From Metaphire vulgaris (lineage: Eukaryota > Annelida > Clitellata > Crassiclitellata > Megascolecidae): a stretch of DNA of 64,000 nt. The notes beneath the pieces were generated by a model that saw nothing but the letters and a program-made list of their open reading frames with translations, searched no databases and was not told the origin of the DNA. Location of the stretch: positions 16,765,219 through 16,829,218 of the forward strand of contig CM030834.1 of the NCBI GenBank assembly GCA_018105865.1, read 5' to 3'. The position numbers and the translations under genes were made by a program. Of the stretch, positions 12,570 through 24,682 are shown piece by piece (position 1 is the stretch's first letter; each line of letters begins with the position of its first letter).

Positions 12570-15500
12570 ACTCTCAGGACTTTGTTCCTGCAGGACTTAC
12601 CATGGTGGTATTTTTAAAATAATTTTTCAAATGCTTTGTCAATACTTTACTAGGCCTACTTGTGTTCAAACAACACAGCATACTGGTATACTGGTTATTG
12701 AATGTGGAGAGTTACTACGGTTGTTTTCACACAGGCTTACTTAGCCTCCTGAACCTCTTTAAATCACATTATTATTTTTATTAGTATCATTATTATTATC
12801 ATTATTATTTTTATTATTAATCATTTTATTATTGTCATTATGATTATATCATCATTATTATTATCATTTTTATTATCATTTTTATTATTATCATTTTTAT
12901 TATTATCATCATCATCATCATAGTTTTATTATATGCTATACTTGACTGTTGTGTGAATGAATTTGAACGTGCTATCATTTAAATTTAAGTTGACAATATT
13001 AAGATTTAAGTACTTTTACATAGTTTTCCACAAAAACCAAGCCATTAAATTCTAACATAAATTACTAAATAGTGCTATGAAGTATTTAAATACTATTTAA
13101 ATACCCTGATCTGGGTGAATATTTAAATACTTTTTAAAATACTTAATTGGGTATTTAAATACTATTTAAATACTAAGGTATTTAAATACTTTGCAACACT
13201 GCAGACTAGTGGAGAAATAGTGCTACTTTCCAAGTTCCACTTTCTCCTTGCTATTGAAAGAGTGGAAAAATAAGTAAGCAGTTACCAGGACAAAAAAGTG
13301 TCTGGGGACATACAAAAATAGTGTGGCTAACTTTTATCCAGTTCCAGGTCTGGAAAAGTTATTGAATTGTTACATTGCAGCTGAAATAAAACATTCTTCA
13401 GTAGTGACCAATGGAAGACAATATTCCATTGCATGTGGATTGTGGAATGTCAGGCAGTACTATGTAGTTACTGATTGGCCTTGGAATCAAGCCATGACAC
13501 TGAATTCATTCCTTGCTTAGAAATTTGATATTTCAAAGTAAATTTTGAAACTGACTGATCTTTTGTCATTATAATCAGCAACAGACAGACAATGCTTCTT
13601 AGACCAATCAATTGTGAATGATAAATGTGTATAATTATGTAGGTGATGAAACATATACAATTGTACACTGTAAGTTGGGGAGGGGTGGCCAACCTTTTGT
13701 GGCCATTATAAATGTTGATCAACATGCAGAGGGCAGCATGTTTATGTTACCTTTTATAAATTGTTTTCAACAGTAGTGACAATGACTGGTCATGTAATGG
13801 TAGTAACTGGTAGCTATTACAATTAAACAGAAGTTTAAAGTAATTTAATTACTTTATGCTTCTGGAAATACTATATTACTAAATTATGCACAGGAACTAA
13901 AGTCTTAACGACTCGGTATTGTTGGCATAAATAGGACCAATAAAATTTACCAGGTATTTAGAAGAAGCTCTCTGGGCTGCCAATTAGCAGCCAGGTGGGC
14001 CGCATGCTGCCTGTAGGCTGCAGGTTGGCCATCCCTGCTGTAAGTGATGAAAGACAATAGTGGTGCTTGTGCCATATGTTTGCTGTTTAGCTGCTTATCA
14101 ATATTCATTACTCATCCCCATTGTATTTCCTGCTTGTGTGACTTCAAATAATGATACAACATATGATTAATGAACCGAATTACTGACATTAGCCGACATT
14201 AGTGTATACAGTTATACATTGTGCCAACATCAGGATCATCTGTAATGTATTAATGATAATCATGCCTAGTTTATAGCTGGCTACACTGAATTGCCACATT
14301 TAGGGTTACAAGATATATGGATATTCAAGGGAGACCACCAAAAAGGTCAAAAAGGAGGTCAAAGAAAATAAGGTGGTGTTTAATTTTCATAAAATTCACA
14401 GAGCACCCACTATAATGCTATGAAAAGGATTGTGAAAACTACAAAAATAACAAATAAACCTCAGAAAATCTTTTGTAAAAAATTCTTGACAAACATCGGT
14501 GGCTGACTTATGCTCGAAAAGTATACCTTAAATGCTGCGACAATTGCAGCATCGTCTTAATTGCTGGAAATAAGCTTGGCTCAAATATTATAAGGTTTTG
14601 CTTTGATATAACAACTGGTGATAGTAACATAACAAATTCATGATTTAAAATTTAAAGACAAAGATGATAACGTGAAGTCACACAGCCAAATTGGCAGAGT
14701 CTCTGGATGATGAAAGCAAAAGCCAGACAATTTTGCATTTGCAAACCAGTGCCTGCCTGATCGAGGACATGAGGTAAAAAGGGACTTGTCCTCCTTTTTC
14801 TGGGCATCTGATAACCCTAGCCACATTGAGCTGCAGAAGTTGTTAAAAGAAAACCATTTTGGGGTCTGGACCGATGGGGATATCATGTCTAAAATACATG
14901 CCACATGTAAACCCATGACACGCAGATCAAAGTGAAAAGGTGATAATGCACTTCCTTTTCATTGTAATATAAGTTAGAGCTTTCTAATATTTAACAGCTT
15001 TGTTTTGTCAATTGCATTAAACCATTTTCATTCTTTTTAGTTCTATGCTTTGCTGTGGTTCTTGGTTCCAGTAGGAAAGTGGCTTAGTAACATGTGCCTT
15101 ATTCTTATAAGTGAGTTTAATTATATTTTAAATTGTGCTGTTTATGTTTGAAAAGTTTTTATTTAGTGGTGATATGCAACATGAGAATGTTAAATTGCTA
15201 GAACAAAAAATTCACATCATGTAAGCAATTTTGCCATTTCATTTATAAAGTTGCAGTTTCCTTCAATGAACACTTGAAGAACTTGTTCTGTATGTACTTT
15301 ATTGCCCTGTTCCTCTGTTTCTTATTTTACTCTCTTACAGATAGCCTTATAAATCATCATAATATTAAATGTTTAACATTTATTTTGTAGTTACTGTGGG
15401 ATTGTTCACCGTACCTAAACTTTATTGCAAATATCAGGTATTGCTGAGCTTTAACCACAATCTTTTATATACATTTGTTTTATTGTATATGTACAGTAAT

Positions 15501-16563
15501 CAGTTAAACTTTATTGTTTTTGAGAAATGTTTCTGTTTTCCATTTTTTTATTCAATACTGGACAAGTCACATAGGTGAAACCATGAATCCCAATCTTTCT
15601 TAGAGTTCACCCATTCATACACTGATAAAAACTGTTTACTTCATCATGTCCTAAAGCAAATAAAGATCACCACTTGGGGCCCATCCTTATACAGTAGTAT
15701 GTACACACTGAGGGGAAGGGATTGGATTTAGGAGATTTTGCATTATGTATGGTGTGTGCAACAGGGGAGGGGTGGGGTTCAAAATATGCCCTTTTGGCAT
15801 GTGTACTATATGGATGAGCCCTTGAGTTCTCACAAAGTCCATCATTGTTAAATTTTCTTGCATTAAATATGTTGTCCATGTTTTCATCCTGTCCTATTGA
15901 ATGAATTTCATCCTGTTAGTCTGGTATTGTCTTTCATTCTAGGGGTTGACTAGTTTGGTTAGAAAGTAAATTTATGGCAATCATTGTTGAAACAAATTGA
16001 TATGTTGTATTGGCAGTGGCGTATTTACCTTTGGGCCATGGCCCTCCTTTGGTCACCCTGACAAGCAAAAAAAGGCCGTCAACTTTTTCCAAAGTTGTAA
16101 CTTGTCAGGTCGAAAGTGTCTGCCCCCCCTTGCCAAAATTCTAAATACGCCACTGTGTATTGGTCACAGACCTGACAATTATAAATTGATTAGAATTAAT
16201 GGTATCTGAATCATTGTAAAATGGGGTGCAATGGAATAGTGATAGAATTCTTGTCATGCAATCAGAGGGTAGCTGGTTTGAATGACTCTTAGCCACTGTG
16301 TGACAACATTGGACAAGTTGTTCACAAGTTGTCTGCGAAGAAGGCAATGGAAAACCACCTCATCCATCTAATTGCTGGGTGGTGAAAGTTAATTGAACCT
16401 ACCTTAGGGCAGTGAACTGATCATCATTGTTAAATGGTATACAACATTAATTTTTCATGATCATGAATTTTGATTGAAGCATGTACATTTTTGTTATTAG
16501 ACTCGAGTGGACAAACTCACAATGTGCGCAGAACATTATCTGTCTAAAATGTTCAAGTGGTAG
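8296..16563 (+). CDS. RTN: Reticulon-family protein, six exons
   Basis: ER membrane-shaping protein with a reticulon homology domain. Exons: 8296-8440, 9640-9847, 11158-11296, 15041-15110, 15391-15437 and 16501-16563. All junctions are GT-AG and in phase, giving 223 residues. The N-terminus (about 48 residues) is short and not conserved. The domain opens with ICLIYWHEPSLSLKV, followed by the first long hydrophobic hairpin ending at NHPHPFRKYLAKE. The loop ISEDMIHNLADS... aligns with the ISEELVQKY region of animal reticulons. The second hydrophobic hairpin (FYALLWFLVPVG, then TVGLFTVPKLYCKYQ) matches the vertebrate stretch before YERHQ. The C-terminus ends ...MFKW without a dilysine signal. 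The last exon is weakly conserved and is the least certain. Introns contain hAT and pogo-like MITEs and a SINE. Orthology to a particular vertebrate RTN cannot be assigned. Confidence 0.88.
8571..8761. mobile_element. hAT MITE (CAGTGGCGGCTC family), 191 bp
   Basis: Ends CAGTGGCGGCTC / GAGCCGCCACTG with perfect 8-bp duplication cattcttt at 8563-8570 and 8762-8769. GC-rich inside. In reticulon intron 1. A sister copy is at 31017-31185. Confidence 0.93.
9913..10073. repeat. (ATT)n / (ATC)n compound microsatellite
   Basis: AAT/ATT runs pass into TCA runs. They produce spurious poly-Asn/Asp and poly-Leu/Ser frames. Confidence 0.95.
10401..10872. mobile_element. Pogo/Tc1-mariner-like MITE, 472 bp
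   Basis: Ends CAGTGAAACCTTGTTA / reverse complement CAGCGAAATCTCAAAA, each flanked by TA. Internal sequence is weakly symmetrical (ggcaagaattgcagc and related words). In reticulon intron 2. Confidence 0.6.
11944..12213. mobile_element. hAT MITE (CAGGGTTTCCCAAA family), 270 bp
   Basis: Ends CAGGGTTTCCCAAAG / CTTTGGGAAACACTG, flanks aaatagat / acatggat (6 of 8). The body is shared with the composite element at 46274-47594. Confidence 0.82.
12493..12564. repeat. (TA)n microsatellite
   Basis: About 36 perfect units in reticulon intron 3. Confidence 0.97.
12764..12925. repeat. Degenerate (ATT)n/(ATC)n microsatellite
   Basis: Imperfect ttattatca-type repeats in reticulon intron 3. Confidence 0.85.
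13078..13204. repeat. Cluster of TATTTAAATA palindromes ending in a hAT-like terminus
   Basis: At least five copies of a tatttaaatac-type palindrome in about 110 bp, followed by ttgcaacactg, which looks like a hAT right end. No left end was found. Confidence 0.6.
13676..14037. mobile_element. hAT-like MITE (GGGTGGCCAACC family), 362 bp
   Basis: Internal ends ggggtggccaacc and ggttggccatccctg, with perfect 8-bp duplication ctgtaagt at 13668-13675 and 14038-14045. In reticulon intron 3. Confidence 0.82.
14301..14819. mobile_element. hAT MITE (TAGGGTTRYC family), 519 bp
   Basis: Ends TAGGGTTACA and GATAACCCTA. Perfect 8-bp target duplication gccacatt (14293-14300 and 14820-14827). Same family as 6458-7378. 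In reticulon intron 3. Confidence 0.88.
16014..16155. mobile_element. hAT MITE (CAGTGGCGTATTTA family), 142 bp
   Basis: Ends CAGTGGCGTATTTA / TAAATACGCCACTG with perfect 8-bp duplication tgtattgg at 16006-16013 and 16156-16163. Contains the shared word tgacaagcaaaaaaagg. In reticulon intron 5. Confidence 0.93.
16222..16410 (+). repeat. tRNA-derived SINE-like sequence
   Basis: A degenerate box A region (gggtgcaatggaatag) and a box B-like ggtttgaatgact are followed by gaaggcaatggaaaaccacc, a phrase common in SINE bodies. In reticulon intron 5. Confidence 0.5.
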
Positions 16564-18255
16564 GGATTAAATTTCATCTCATATTGCATGATTCTACATC
16601 TCAGAATTGCCATTTTTGCAATTCAATTTTTAATGACATCTAGCAAGTTTTGGCTTGGTACAATTATTTATCATTTTATTTCCATGATTCAACCTGTAGA
16701 CAATAGGTTCTGTAACTTTTTTGTTTAACATATAAAGTTCAGAGTTTGCATATTTATGTAGCTGTGTAAATTTCATGCCTTGTCCATTTTGTAGCTGCAA
16801 GCAGAAAATTTCAACTTTTCGACAAGCAAAGTAGATGTACCCACCATAAACTTTTATTGGGTTTATGTGTGCCCTCAGCAGCTGTTTCAACATAACGCAT
16901 AGCCAATGGACCTTAAAGTTAATTGATTTGTCTAGACGTTTATGCAACTCAGTTTATGTTAGCTCCCAAACAGGTTTCAGCCATTGTTAATTCTTTGAAT
17001 TAGATAGATCTATGCAAATGTATGCACATTTCGTAGATTTCCTGAATTTTTACAGTAGGTTCCTAGTAATTGGATTATTTGCAGCAATGTCTTTTTTGCT
17101 TTGTTTTTTCAATATGTTGAAGTGGCAAAATTTAAATCACAGTGGGGAAGTGGTAAAAGTAGATTATAACCTTATGTGCTTTAAAAAGCTTCTAATTTTG
17201 TGATACTATTAAACTAGTCATTTTAAAAGTATTTTTAAAATACGTGATGAGAGTCTTATGGAATGTTTACATGCAATTTTACTTAAATAAATCTGCATTG
17301 GTGATTACTGGAATTTATTTTTTAAAAAACAAGAACTGAAATTAGAGCAAAACAACAGTTGTCAGGTTAAACTAGTGCACTAACTATAATGGAACCATGC
17401 CACCACAGGTAGTTCTTTGAGAGAAAACCCCAATACAAAAACTTCTTGGCTATGTCAAATTACAGTAATACAGATGATTTTTTGTGACAATTTTGATGAA
17501 TATCCATAATTATGTATTCTCACATCATCCCAAAATATTGCCAAACAATGTCATATGACAATTTCCAATGAGAGATTAATCTGACAAGGAAATTAACCAT
17601 AAGCAACAGTCTACTAAACTCATAAAGCTAAGAGAAAATGGAATGAAACAATAGTCAATGGTATTCATTCAGTAATTCTAAGAACTAGTTTAAATATAAA
17701 CTGCAGTGTAATCTGTTGTTAGAAAATTGAAGTCTGAAATGTTTGGCAAAACTGATTTCCATTGCTAGAATCTAAATCTATGAGAAAAGTAGCATTCAGT
17801 AGCAGTGTACTCAATAATATTTCTGGGATCCTATAAATGTTAGCAAGAATCATGATATAATTTTTTTAAATGCAGAGAAGTTTCAAAATCATGCTTAAAA
17901 TGAATTGCTATACAAAGTTACTGGAAATCAAAGCCTTTCATTTTGAAATTTCAAGAGATGATACCAAGCCAGAGTAATTAAATTGATGCTCGAAAGTTAC
18001 CGAAATATTCATACAAATGCCTTTACAATCATACTTAACATTTATATTTTAATAACAGTATTCAAACAAATGAAAAAGAAAGTTAGTAGAAACAGGCATC
18101 AACCATGCCTCTGCTCAAACGATAAAACACTTCAGATGCATTAGAAGCTAAAACTCTCATAAAAACTAAATACCCTCCGTCAAACAGTTTCGAAAGACAG
18201 TTGTTTGGTAACAAAGCTTCTGGGTTCTGTGCTTTTATGCAGACTTTAAAACAAT
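16564..18255. other. Convergent 3' regions of reticulon and RAB21
   Basis: AT-rich, no coding potential seen. It presumably holds both 3' UTRs. Confidence 0.5.
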
Positions 18256-20672
18256 TCACGATCCATTGCCGCCACCACCACAACACCCACCCCTTCTACT
18301 ACTGCTCTGACCTGCGTCATCATCGACTATTGTAACAACATTTCGATGGCTGGATGATGCACGATTCGTTGCACCTGGTCGCGTCTTAGTGTCCTCGTCT
18401 GACCTTTCTAGCATTGCTAAAAGCAGTATATAATTGAAAATAACTGATATTGAAAATAATTGTTTACATGTACTGTTTACCCAATATCCATTTTCTAATA
18501 ATTATCTTTCAGCTTTGCACTGCTGAACAAACAACTGACTACAATTGTCTTAAAGTTGACTTATGGTAAAATACTTTGACAAAAGCGCCTCAGATTAGAA
18601 AAACTGCCAATAATACCTTTGCTCAGATCAAGAAACAGCTCTTCAATTCCTTTGTTCAGTTTTGCAGATGTATGGAAATGCCTTGCACCAACAGACTCTG
18701 CATATCTGTCATCAACAAACAACGATAGACTGTTCAAATCAGAAGGTGAAAATTATCTCTGGTTAAAATTGTTTCTGTACAGTCTTTTACTATGCAAAGA
18801 CAAAAAGGAACTTTGCATCTGAAATCCTCTAAAAACAATTGCTATCCCAAGAAGCAAAATACATAAAATCTCAGTGATGGGCCCTGAGATTGATAATATA
18901 ATAAACAGTATAGGGCTCTCCTTGTTTTGGCCATAAAAATCTAGAAAGATGTGCTTCCATGAAAGTATTCTAAAAGCCTGGTAAAATGGAGGCCAATGTT
19001 TGATCCAAGTCAAAGGCAACAAATTAGCATTACTATGAATACCATTCATAAAATGATTTTGTAAACATATTTGTCTCAAAATAATAATCAAAGGCATCAA
19101 TTTCTAAACCTACCCAAATCTACCAAAAACATATTTTCCTCAAAATCAAACTGTCAGGATTAAATGAACCTTACAGCTCAATCATCTGAAAAATGCACAT
19201 AAAGGTATGCATAAGTGGGTGAAAGATCATTTTAAAGAATTTCAATAAAAATTTCAAATAAACTTGCTAACTTACCGTTCTGCCTCCTCCACAGACACGT
19301 GTCGCTCTTTATCCAGGTCAATCTTGTTTCCAACTATTCTCAAGCAAATTTCTTCTCCCAACATTTTCCTAAGCTCCTTGACCCATGTTTTTACCTAGAA
19401 ATCATAATAATCTAACATCATCTTCTAAACAAACAAAAGTCATAGAGGTAAGAAAGATGGTGTTTAATGATCTAGAGAAAAAAGGGAAAAGTTGAAGACA
19501 TATTGTCAGGGCCGCTGAGAGGGGAGGCAACTGCACAGGGGCCTGGCGGTCTGGGGGGGCAATGATGAATATGTATAATTAACAATTATATGAATAAGAA
19601 CACTAAAGTAGAGGGGGCCCAGCGTGAAAAGGTTGACAAGCAAAAAAAAGGTAAAAAAGGTCATCACCTAATTTTAAGATGTAAAAGAAAGAGGCTGACA
19701 CGCAAAATAAGCAATCTTATACTGCACAGTGGCCCGGAATTTTTCTCGGCGGGCCTGCATATCGTTTTGATGTCAAGTCAGTGTCTGGACAATGATGAAA
19801 TAATACCGGGTACTTGCATTTATATTTTCTCTCTCAGTCTCCTACTCCTATCTTCCCCAAATAAACGTTACATTGTCTGGCTGGCATTAAAATAAAACAA
19901 TCACTTCTCTTTTAGTTATGATGATGAAAACAGTTGTTTTTAAAAATATGGTCGATAGCAAAGTGCATAATCAAATAGATATGATTCTATTCAACGCATA
20001 GAAGGAACAGTTCTCTTCAACCAAAACAATTTCTTCGAATATCAGCTGGATTTCTAAAACAAGAAATGCAAACCTTTTTAAATGAGTCTTCATCGGTTAT
20101 GTCATAAACTAGCAGAGCACCATGGCTGTCACGGTAGTAGATTGGACCGAGTGCATGAAAGCGCTCCTGACCGGCTGTATCCCACAACGCAAGATTCACT
20201 CTCCGACCCGCAATATTCAATCTTTTCTCAAGGAACGAGGCCTGAAGACAAACCATGCAAACTAATGTCTCAAAGATCCAAAATCATATAATCTAAGATG
20301 CACAAATGGCAGACACAAGTCTCAAATTATACATAATAAGTTAATGAATAAACGCAAACTTCTAAAATAACCGACGAATACCTGTTTCTTAACAGTCCGA
20401 CGATAATGAATACCATAAGTAACTTGTAAAACACGACCAAGTCACAAGACCTGCCAGACAAATTTACTATTGGGCCACACCCCCAGCAAAATTATCGGTC
20501 ACAGATCGGACATACAGCTGTCTCGACCGACCTGCAAAGTCGATATGTGTTTGTCGTTGAATTTATTTTCCACGTATCGCAGGACGAGGGACGTTTTGCC
20601 GACCGCTCCTTCGCCGAGAAGAACGACTTTGAAAGAAATGCGCTGTGTGTCGTCTCCTGTTGAATTCGCCAT
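18256..20672 (-). CDS. RAB21: Rab21 small GTPase, five exons
   Basis: Early-endosomal Rab GTPase involved in integrin and receptor traffic. Exons in transcript order: 20532-20672, 20074-20241, 19276-19394, 18617-18705 and 18256-18416. All are GT-AG and in phase, giving 225 residues, the same as human. Visible motifs are the P-loop GEGAVGKTS (G20-S28), switch I KHISTLQ with T45, WDTAGQE (67-73, catalytic Q72 present), NKID (116-119) and TSAK (145-148). Rab21-diagnostic blocks such as KVVLLGEG, ENKFNDKHI and RFHALGPIYYRDS are present. The start at 20672 gives the family-like MANSTG N-terminus; an in-frame ATG at 20726 would add 18 residues and is less likely. The C-terminal di-cysteine (217-218) is followed by seven residues, a longer tail than usual. 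Intron 3 holds a hAT MITE. Confidence 0.96.
19507..19757. mobile_element. hAT MITE (CAGGGCCGCTGAGA family), 251 bp
   Basis: Imperfect termini CAGGGCCGCTGAGAG and its counterpart ttctcggcgggcctg. Flanks catattgt / catatcgt (7 of 8). Carries ttgacaagcaaaaaaaggt. In RAB21 intron 3. Confidence 0.85.
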
Positions 20673-20956
20673 TATCACTGTTGCTGCTGAATGGTCTCTG
20701 TCGTTGACATTTAGAGGGGGAAACACGATCGGAAAAGTCTGCGAGAGAAAACACGACCAACGCTCTCACTCGCCGTCGAATCTTACGCTTAAAATGTAAA
20801 CGATTTGTATTGTTTATCTGCCCATTTGTGGCTGTTTCGATATCAGCGCAAACTCTTTCGTTCACTCATACACATTGATATGTTGACTCCACTACCAAAG
20901 ATGATGCATAGATGAATTACCAAATATTTAGCTCATTATCACACTCAGAAAAAAGC

Positions 20957-21038
<82 letters not shown>
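20957..21038. repeat. (TAA)n microsatellite left of the LTR element
   Basis: About 27 near-perfect AAT/TAA units. It is continuous in type with the tract at 25837-25936, so the LTR element split one microsatellite. Confidence 0.95.
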
Positions 21039-21040
<2 letters not shown>

Positions 21041-21929
21041 TAGCGAATTTTATGGGCACCTCATGTAATGTAAATAGTTTCGAATCGTTCACTAGAGGCG
21101 CTTATGTCAGTAGAGAATTATAAGTAAAACATTAGTATACTTAAATAAGTAATATTCCTAGAGTAAATAAGGATTAATGAATATCAGTAAAAGAAGGGTA
21201 ATTATTCTAAATAGAGGCATAAGGTTATTTGATAGATAGCACAAATAATGTAGGTTTCCCAGTAAGGTTAAGATATGACTTAAGCACACCACCGTTAAGG
21301 AGGGTCCAAGGAGGTTAAGTAAGGCCTTAGTTGATTAGAGAAGAAGGAAGGGACAGAGTGAGCACACGTAAAAGTGAGCACACATAAGAGTGAGTTCTAG
21401 AGAGCAGTGGTGGATAGTCATCAGGGTAAGCCTTGATTGGACTATGAAGTAGAATAAGCGATTCCTTTATACGGGATAGCTGATTTACTGCGAAAGCAGG
21501 ACCCAAGGGGCAGGGTTGTGCCCCATCCAAAGATAAATCTCCGCGGCGCGTTCCATGTTGAGTATGGAGGATAGACACTTTAGGAGGGTGTGAGAAAGGA
21601 ACGAGCAGCACTAGAAAGGGTGCACTGACACTAGAAAGAAGATACAGGAAGGGTGCACTGATACTAGAAAAGAGATACAGGAAGGGTGCTAGCAGTATAG
21701 TGAAGGGTGTGAGGAGTTAGCTAATTCAGAAAGACCTGGCCAAAAAGCTGGGGACCCAATACGTGCCAAGGATACCCCGATAGTGTTTGGACGTGGCATC
21801 CTGGAGAAAGGTCCAATAAGCACTATTATTATTATAAGACCGGTAGGCTGGTTGAGAGGAACTTTGGCAAGAACAGGCCAGTCGCCGGATTGTAACAGAT
21901 GGAATCCCAGCATTAGGGGTTTCGTTACA
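21039..21929 (+). repeat. 5' LTR (891 bp)
   Basis: The repeat is TG...CA bounded and followed after four bases by TGGCACCAGAGAAGTGG (from 21934), a likely primer-binding site since it begins with TGG. The tRNA could not be identified. Confidence 0.9.
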
Positions 21930-22189
21930 TAACTGGCACCAGAGAAGTGGGGTTTGGCGCTGGATTAGCACAGAGAAGGAATTGAGCCACTGATAAGCCA
22001 CAAGAGTAGGCACTGGCAAGAGTGGGTGTGTGCTACCTTGTATAACGGCTATAAGACTCACTGGTACGATACGTAGTTGAGACCAGAGATAGCAGTGTAA
22101 GCACTGTATAAGCTCATTGAAGGTCCACTTTACGGAAGTGTGTTGCACTCAGACGGCTCAGCACTCAGGAAGAGCTTAGAGCAATAAGC

Positions 22190-24682
22190 ATGGCTGAACC
22201 TAAGCAGGACGAGCTGTGCGATACTAAGAATCGTGCAGATTATGACACGGAAAGTACACAACTCATTGAGGAAGATGAATTATTGGAGTCAATGATAGAA
22301 GAGGAACTGTCTGTTGATAAGCACCGAAGACGAGCCATTGATCATATACCCAGCAAAGAAAGGATTTGTGAGTTCGGACGAGCACAGAGATTGGAAATGG
22401 GTGCTCGGAGCAAGGAAAAGAGTACTGCTAGATATGGAGGATTGGATATTGGACTTAAAACTCATAAGGGCCACGGAATTGTAGGAGGCATGGACCAAGA
22501 GACACCCATAAGGCAGAAACAGCAAAGGTTCACTAAAGTGAAAGAAGAGTGGTCTGATTCAGATATGCGAGAATTTATGAGACCAGCTCGTCGAGAAGGA
22601 AGAGCTCGAAATACATTTAAGTGGTCACCGATGAAACCAAACAAGTTTGATGGATTGATACCATTAGAAACATTTCTGAGGCAGTTTGAGGTTTGTGCAG
22701 AATACAATGGATGGACGGAAAGAGAGAAGGGTGCATTTCTGCAGTGTTCCTTAGAAAAAGGACCAGCTCAACTTCTATGGGATTTTGGAGCTAAGAAAGA
22801 AGTCGCATATGATGAATTGGTGGAAAGGCTACAACAGAGATATGGGTTAGAGGCCCAACAGGAAACCTTTCGCACCCAGTTACGATGTCGGAAGCAAAGA
22901 GAGAAGGAAAGTTTTGGGGATCTTCTCCATGATATCAGGAAATTGGTCGCATTAGCATTCCCAGGACCAAACAACGACACTACGGAGATCTTAGCAAGAG
23001 ATGCATTCTTAGAAGCATTGTCTGATAGAAAGTTATCTTTAAAAGTCAGAGAAAGAGAGCCACGTTCTCTTGACGAAGCCTACAGAATTACCTTAAGATT
23101 GGATAGCTATAGACAAGCCACAGAGGATGAATATATGACCCATCAGAGACAGGGTAGAAACTATAAACAAGTACGAAGTATCAATGAAGAGGACGTAGTA
23201 GAAAGAATTATGAGTCAAATAAAGGGTTTATTTGAAGAACAGAGAATAAAACAAGAAAAGTGGCAAGCCGACTTAGAGAGGAAATTGTTGAAGAGTACAA
23301 CACGCATACTTGACGAGACAGAAGAAAGGATACCATCAACTAGCAGCAATACAGCAACTAGACCCAAGACATGGAAACGAAACATTACACCACGAAGAAC
23401 TGAAGAAAGAATGTCTGCGTCTGAAGACAACGATGAAACGGAACCAAAGACAGTAAGGACCAACAAAAAGACATTTCACGCTAACACAAAAAGAAGAGGT
23501 GAAATAAGATGTTTTAAGTGTCAACGGTTAGGACACTTAGCGAAACATTGTCGGAGTGATAGAAGAACGGAATCTCCTAGAGAGTCTAGGAAGTCGGTAA
23601 GTCATAATGTGCTGACAACCGCAGGAGAGAGAGATGAGAAGAGATCAGTATATATAACTGGTGTGATAGAAGGACGTGAGTATCAGTTTTTAGTTGATAC
23701 AGGATCAGAAGTGAATTTGATACCTGAAAGCATGACTAAAGACATGGTCCTAGAACACACGACCGAGAAGTTGTTAGCAGCCAATGGAAGCGAAATTGGG
23801 CTGATTGGTGAAGTGAATGTAGATGTGAGATTTAGTTGGGGTTGCAGACAGCAAGTAACATTTTTAGTGTCTAAAGACGTAAAGGAGATCATGCTTGGAA
23901 TGGAATTTCTAGTTGATAACGATTGTCAAGTGAATTTCGTTACTGGGGAAGTACGCATAGGACGCAGGAAAGTTTCATCGACAATCCAGAGTCGTACATC
24001 ACAATGTAGACGCATGTGTTTGAAGAAGCAAAACCCGAGTCAGAGTAAGGAAGTTAGAAAGGACAAAGCAAAGGCTAAGTCCGGGGTGCATGCGGCACAG
24101 GTTGTTTTGGAACAGCCAGAGGGAGTTCATGTAAGAAGGTCCAACTTGAACAAGACATCTGCAGTCTTATGTCAGAATGACGGACTTGGTGAAGTACAAC
24201 CGGTCACGACGGACCAGAAGTCTCGAAGAAATGAAGGCACACAGAAGAATAAAGTAAGAGAGAACTTGAAAGAAGACACAAAGAGGCGTACAGACGAATA
24301 CGACTTGGGGATACATCAGAAAGAATTTCGAAGGAAAGATGAAGTACGGGTGTTCACACCCAGAAGACGAAGAAATCGTTACCCGGAATGGCAGAAGCTC
24401 CACGAAAGACCCTTCATTGGTTTGAATCAGAATGAACTTCTCGATCATCGAGTACAAAAGAAATCGGCAGGAAGAACATTCGTCGACGAAGAACAGGGAC
24501 CACCGATTGGAGAAGCGGAGGAAGAAGTGAATGTCAACGACCAAGAAAGGAACATTGTCGCCGAAGAACTTGAAAAGACGTTCACGGAAGTTCCAGAGGA
24601 GCCGCGTGGAAACAACGTTCCCGGAATTCCACGTTTACGACCAAGAGGAAATATAAGGAGACCTGCGAGATACGACGATTGA
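22190..24682 (+). CDS. Gag-protease polyprotein of the LTR element
   Basis: One ORF of 830 residues starts about 260 bp after the 5' LTR. Residues about 146-310 match a retrotransposon Gag core (NKFDGLIPLETFLRQFE, LLWDFG, RYGLEAQQETF). A CCHC zinc knuckle is visible at C441, C444, H449 and C454. A retropepsin-like protease follows, with active site LVDTGSEV (501-508) and flap-side LGMEFL near 570. Residues about 600-830 are charged and lack any RT, RNase H or integrase motif. The last residues (IPRLRPRGNIRRPARYDD) resemble the extreme C-terminus of Gypsy-class Pol proteins, which suggests an in-frame internal deletion of pol (inference). The frame is uninterrupted, consistent with the near-identical LTRs. 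Confidence 0.88.
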   Translation: MAEPKQDELCDTKNRADYDTESTQLIEEDELLESMIEEELSVDKHRRRAIDHIPSKERICEFGRAQRLEMGARSKEKSTARYGGLDIGLKTHKGHGIVGGMDQETPIRQKQQRFTKVKEEWSDSDMREFMRPARREGRARNTFKWSPMKPNKFDGLIPLETFLRQFEVCAEYNGWTEREKGAFLQCSLEKGPAQLLWDFGAKKEVAYDELVERLQQRYGLEAQQETFRTQLRCRKQREKESFGDLLHDIRKLVALAFPGPNNDTTEILARDAFLEALSDRKLSLKVREREPRSLDEAYRITLRLDSYRQATEDEYMTHQRQGRNYKQVRSINEEDVVERIMSQIKGLFEEQRIKQEKWQADLERKLLKSTTRILDETEERIPSTSSNTATRPKTWKRNITPRRTEERMSASEDNDETEPKTVRTNKKTFHANTKRRGEIRCFKCQRLGHLAKHCRSDRRTESPRESRKSVSHNVLTTAGERDEKRSVYITGVIEGREYQFLVDTGSEVNLIPESMTKDMVLEHTTEKLLAANGSEIGLIGEVNVDVRFSWGCRQQVTFLVSKDVKEIMLGMEFLVDNDCQVNFVTGEVRIGRRKVSSTIQSRTSQCRRMCLKKQNPSQSKEVRKDKAKAKSGVHAAQVVLEQPEGVHVRRSNLNKTSAVLCQNDGLGEVQPVTTDQKSRRNEGTQKNKVRENLKEDTKRRTDEYDLGIHQKEFRRKDEVRVFTPRRRRNRYPEWQKLHERPFIGLNQNELLDHRVQKKSAGRTFVDEEQGPPIGEAEEEVNVNDQERNIVAEELEKTFTEVPEEPRGNNVPGIPRLRPRGNIRRPARYDD

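Noticed and set aside
20673..20726. Upstream in-frame ATG extending RAB21 by 18 residues
   Set aside because: The extension is unlike Rab21 N-termini, and the length from the downstream ATG equals the family length.
20470..20799. Plus-strand 109-codon frame
   Set aside because: Antisense shadow of RAB21 exon 1 and its 5' region.
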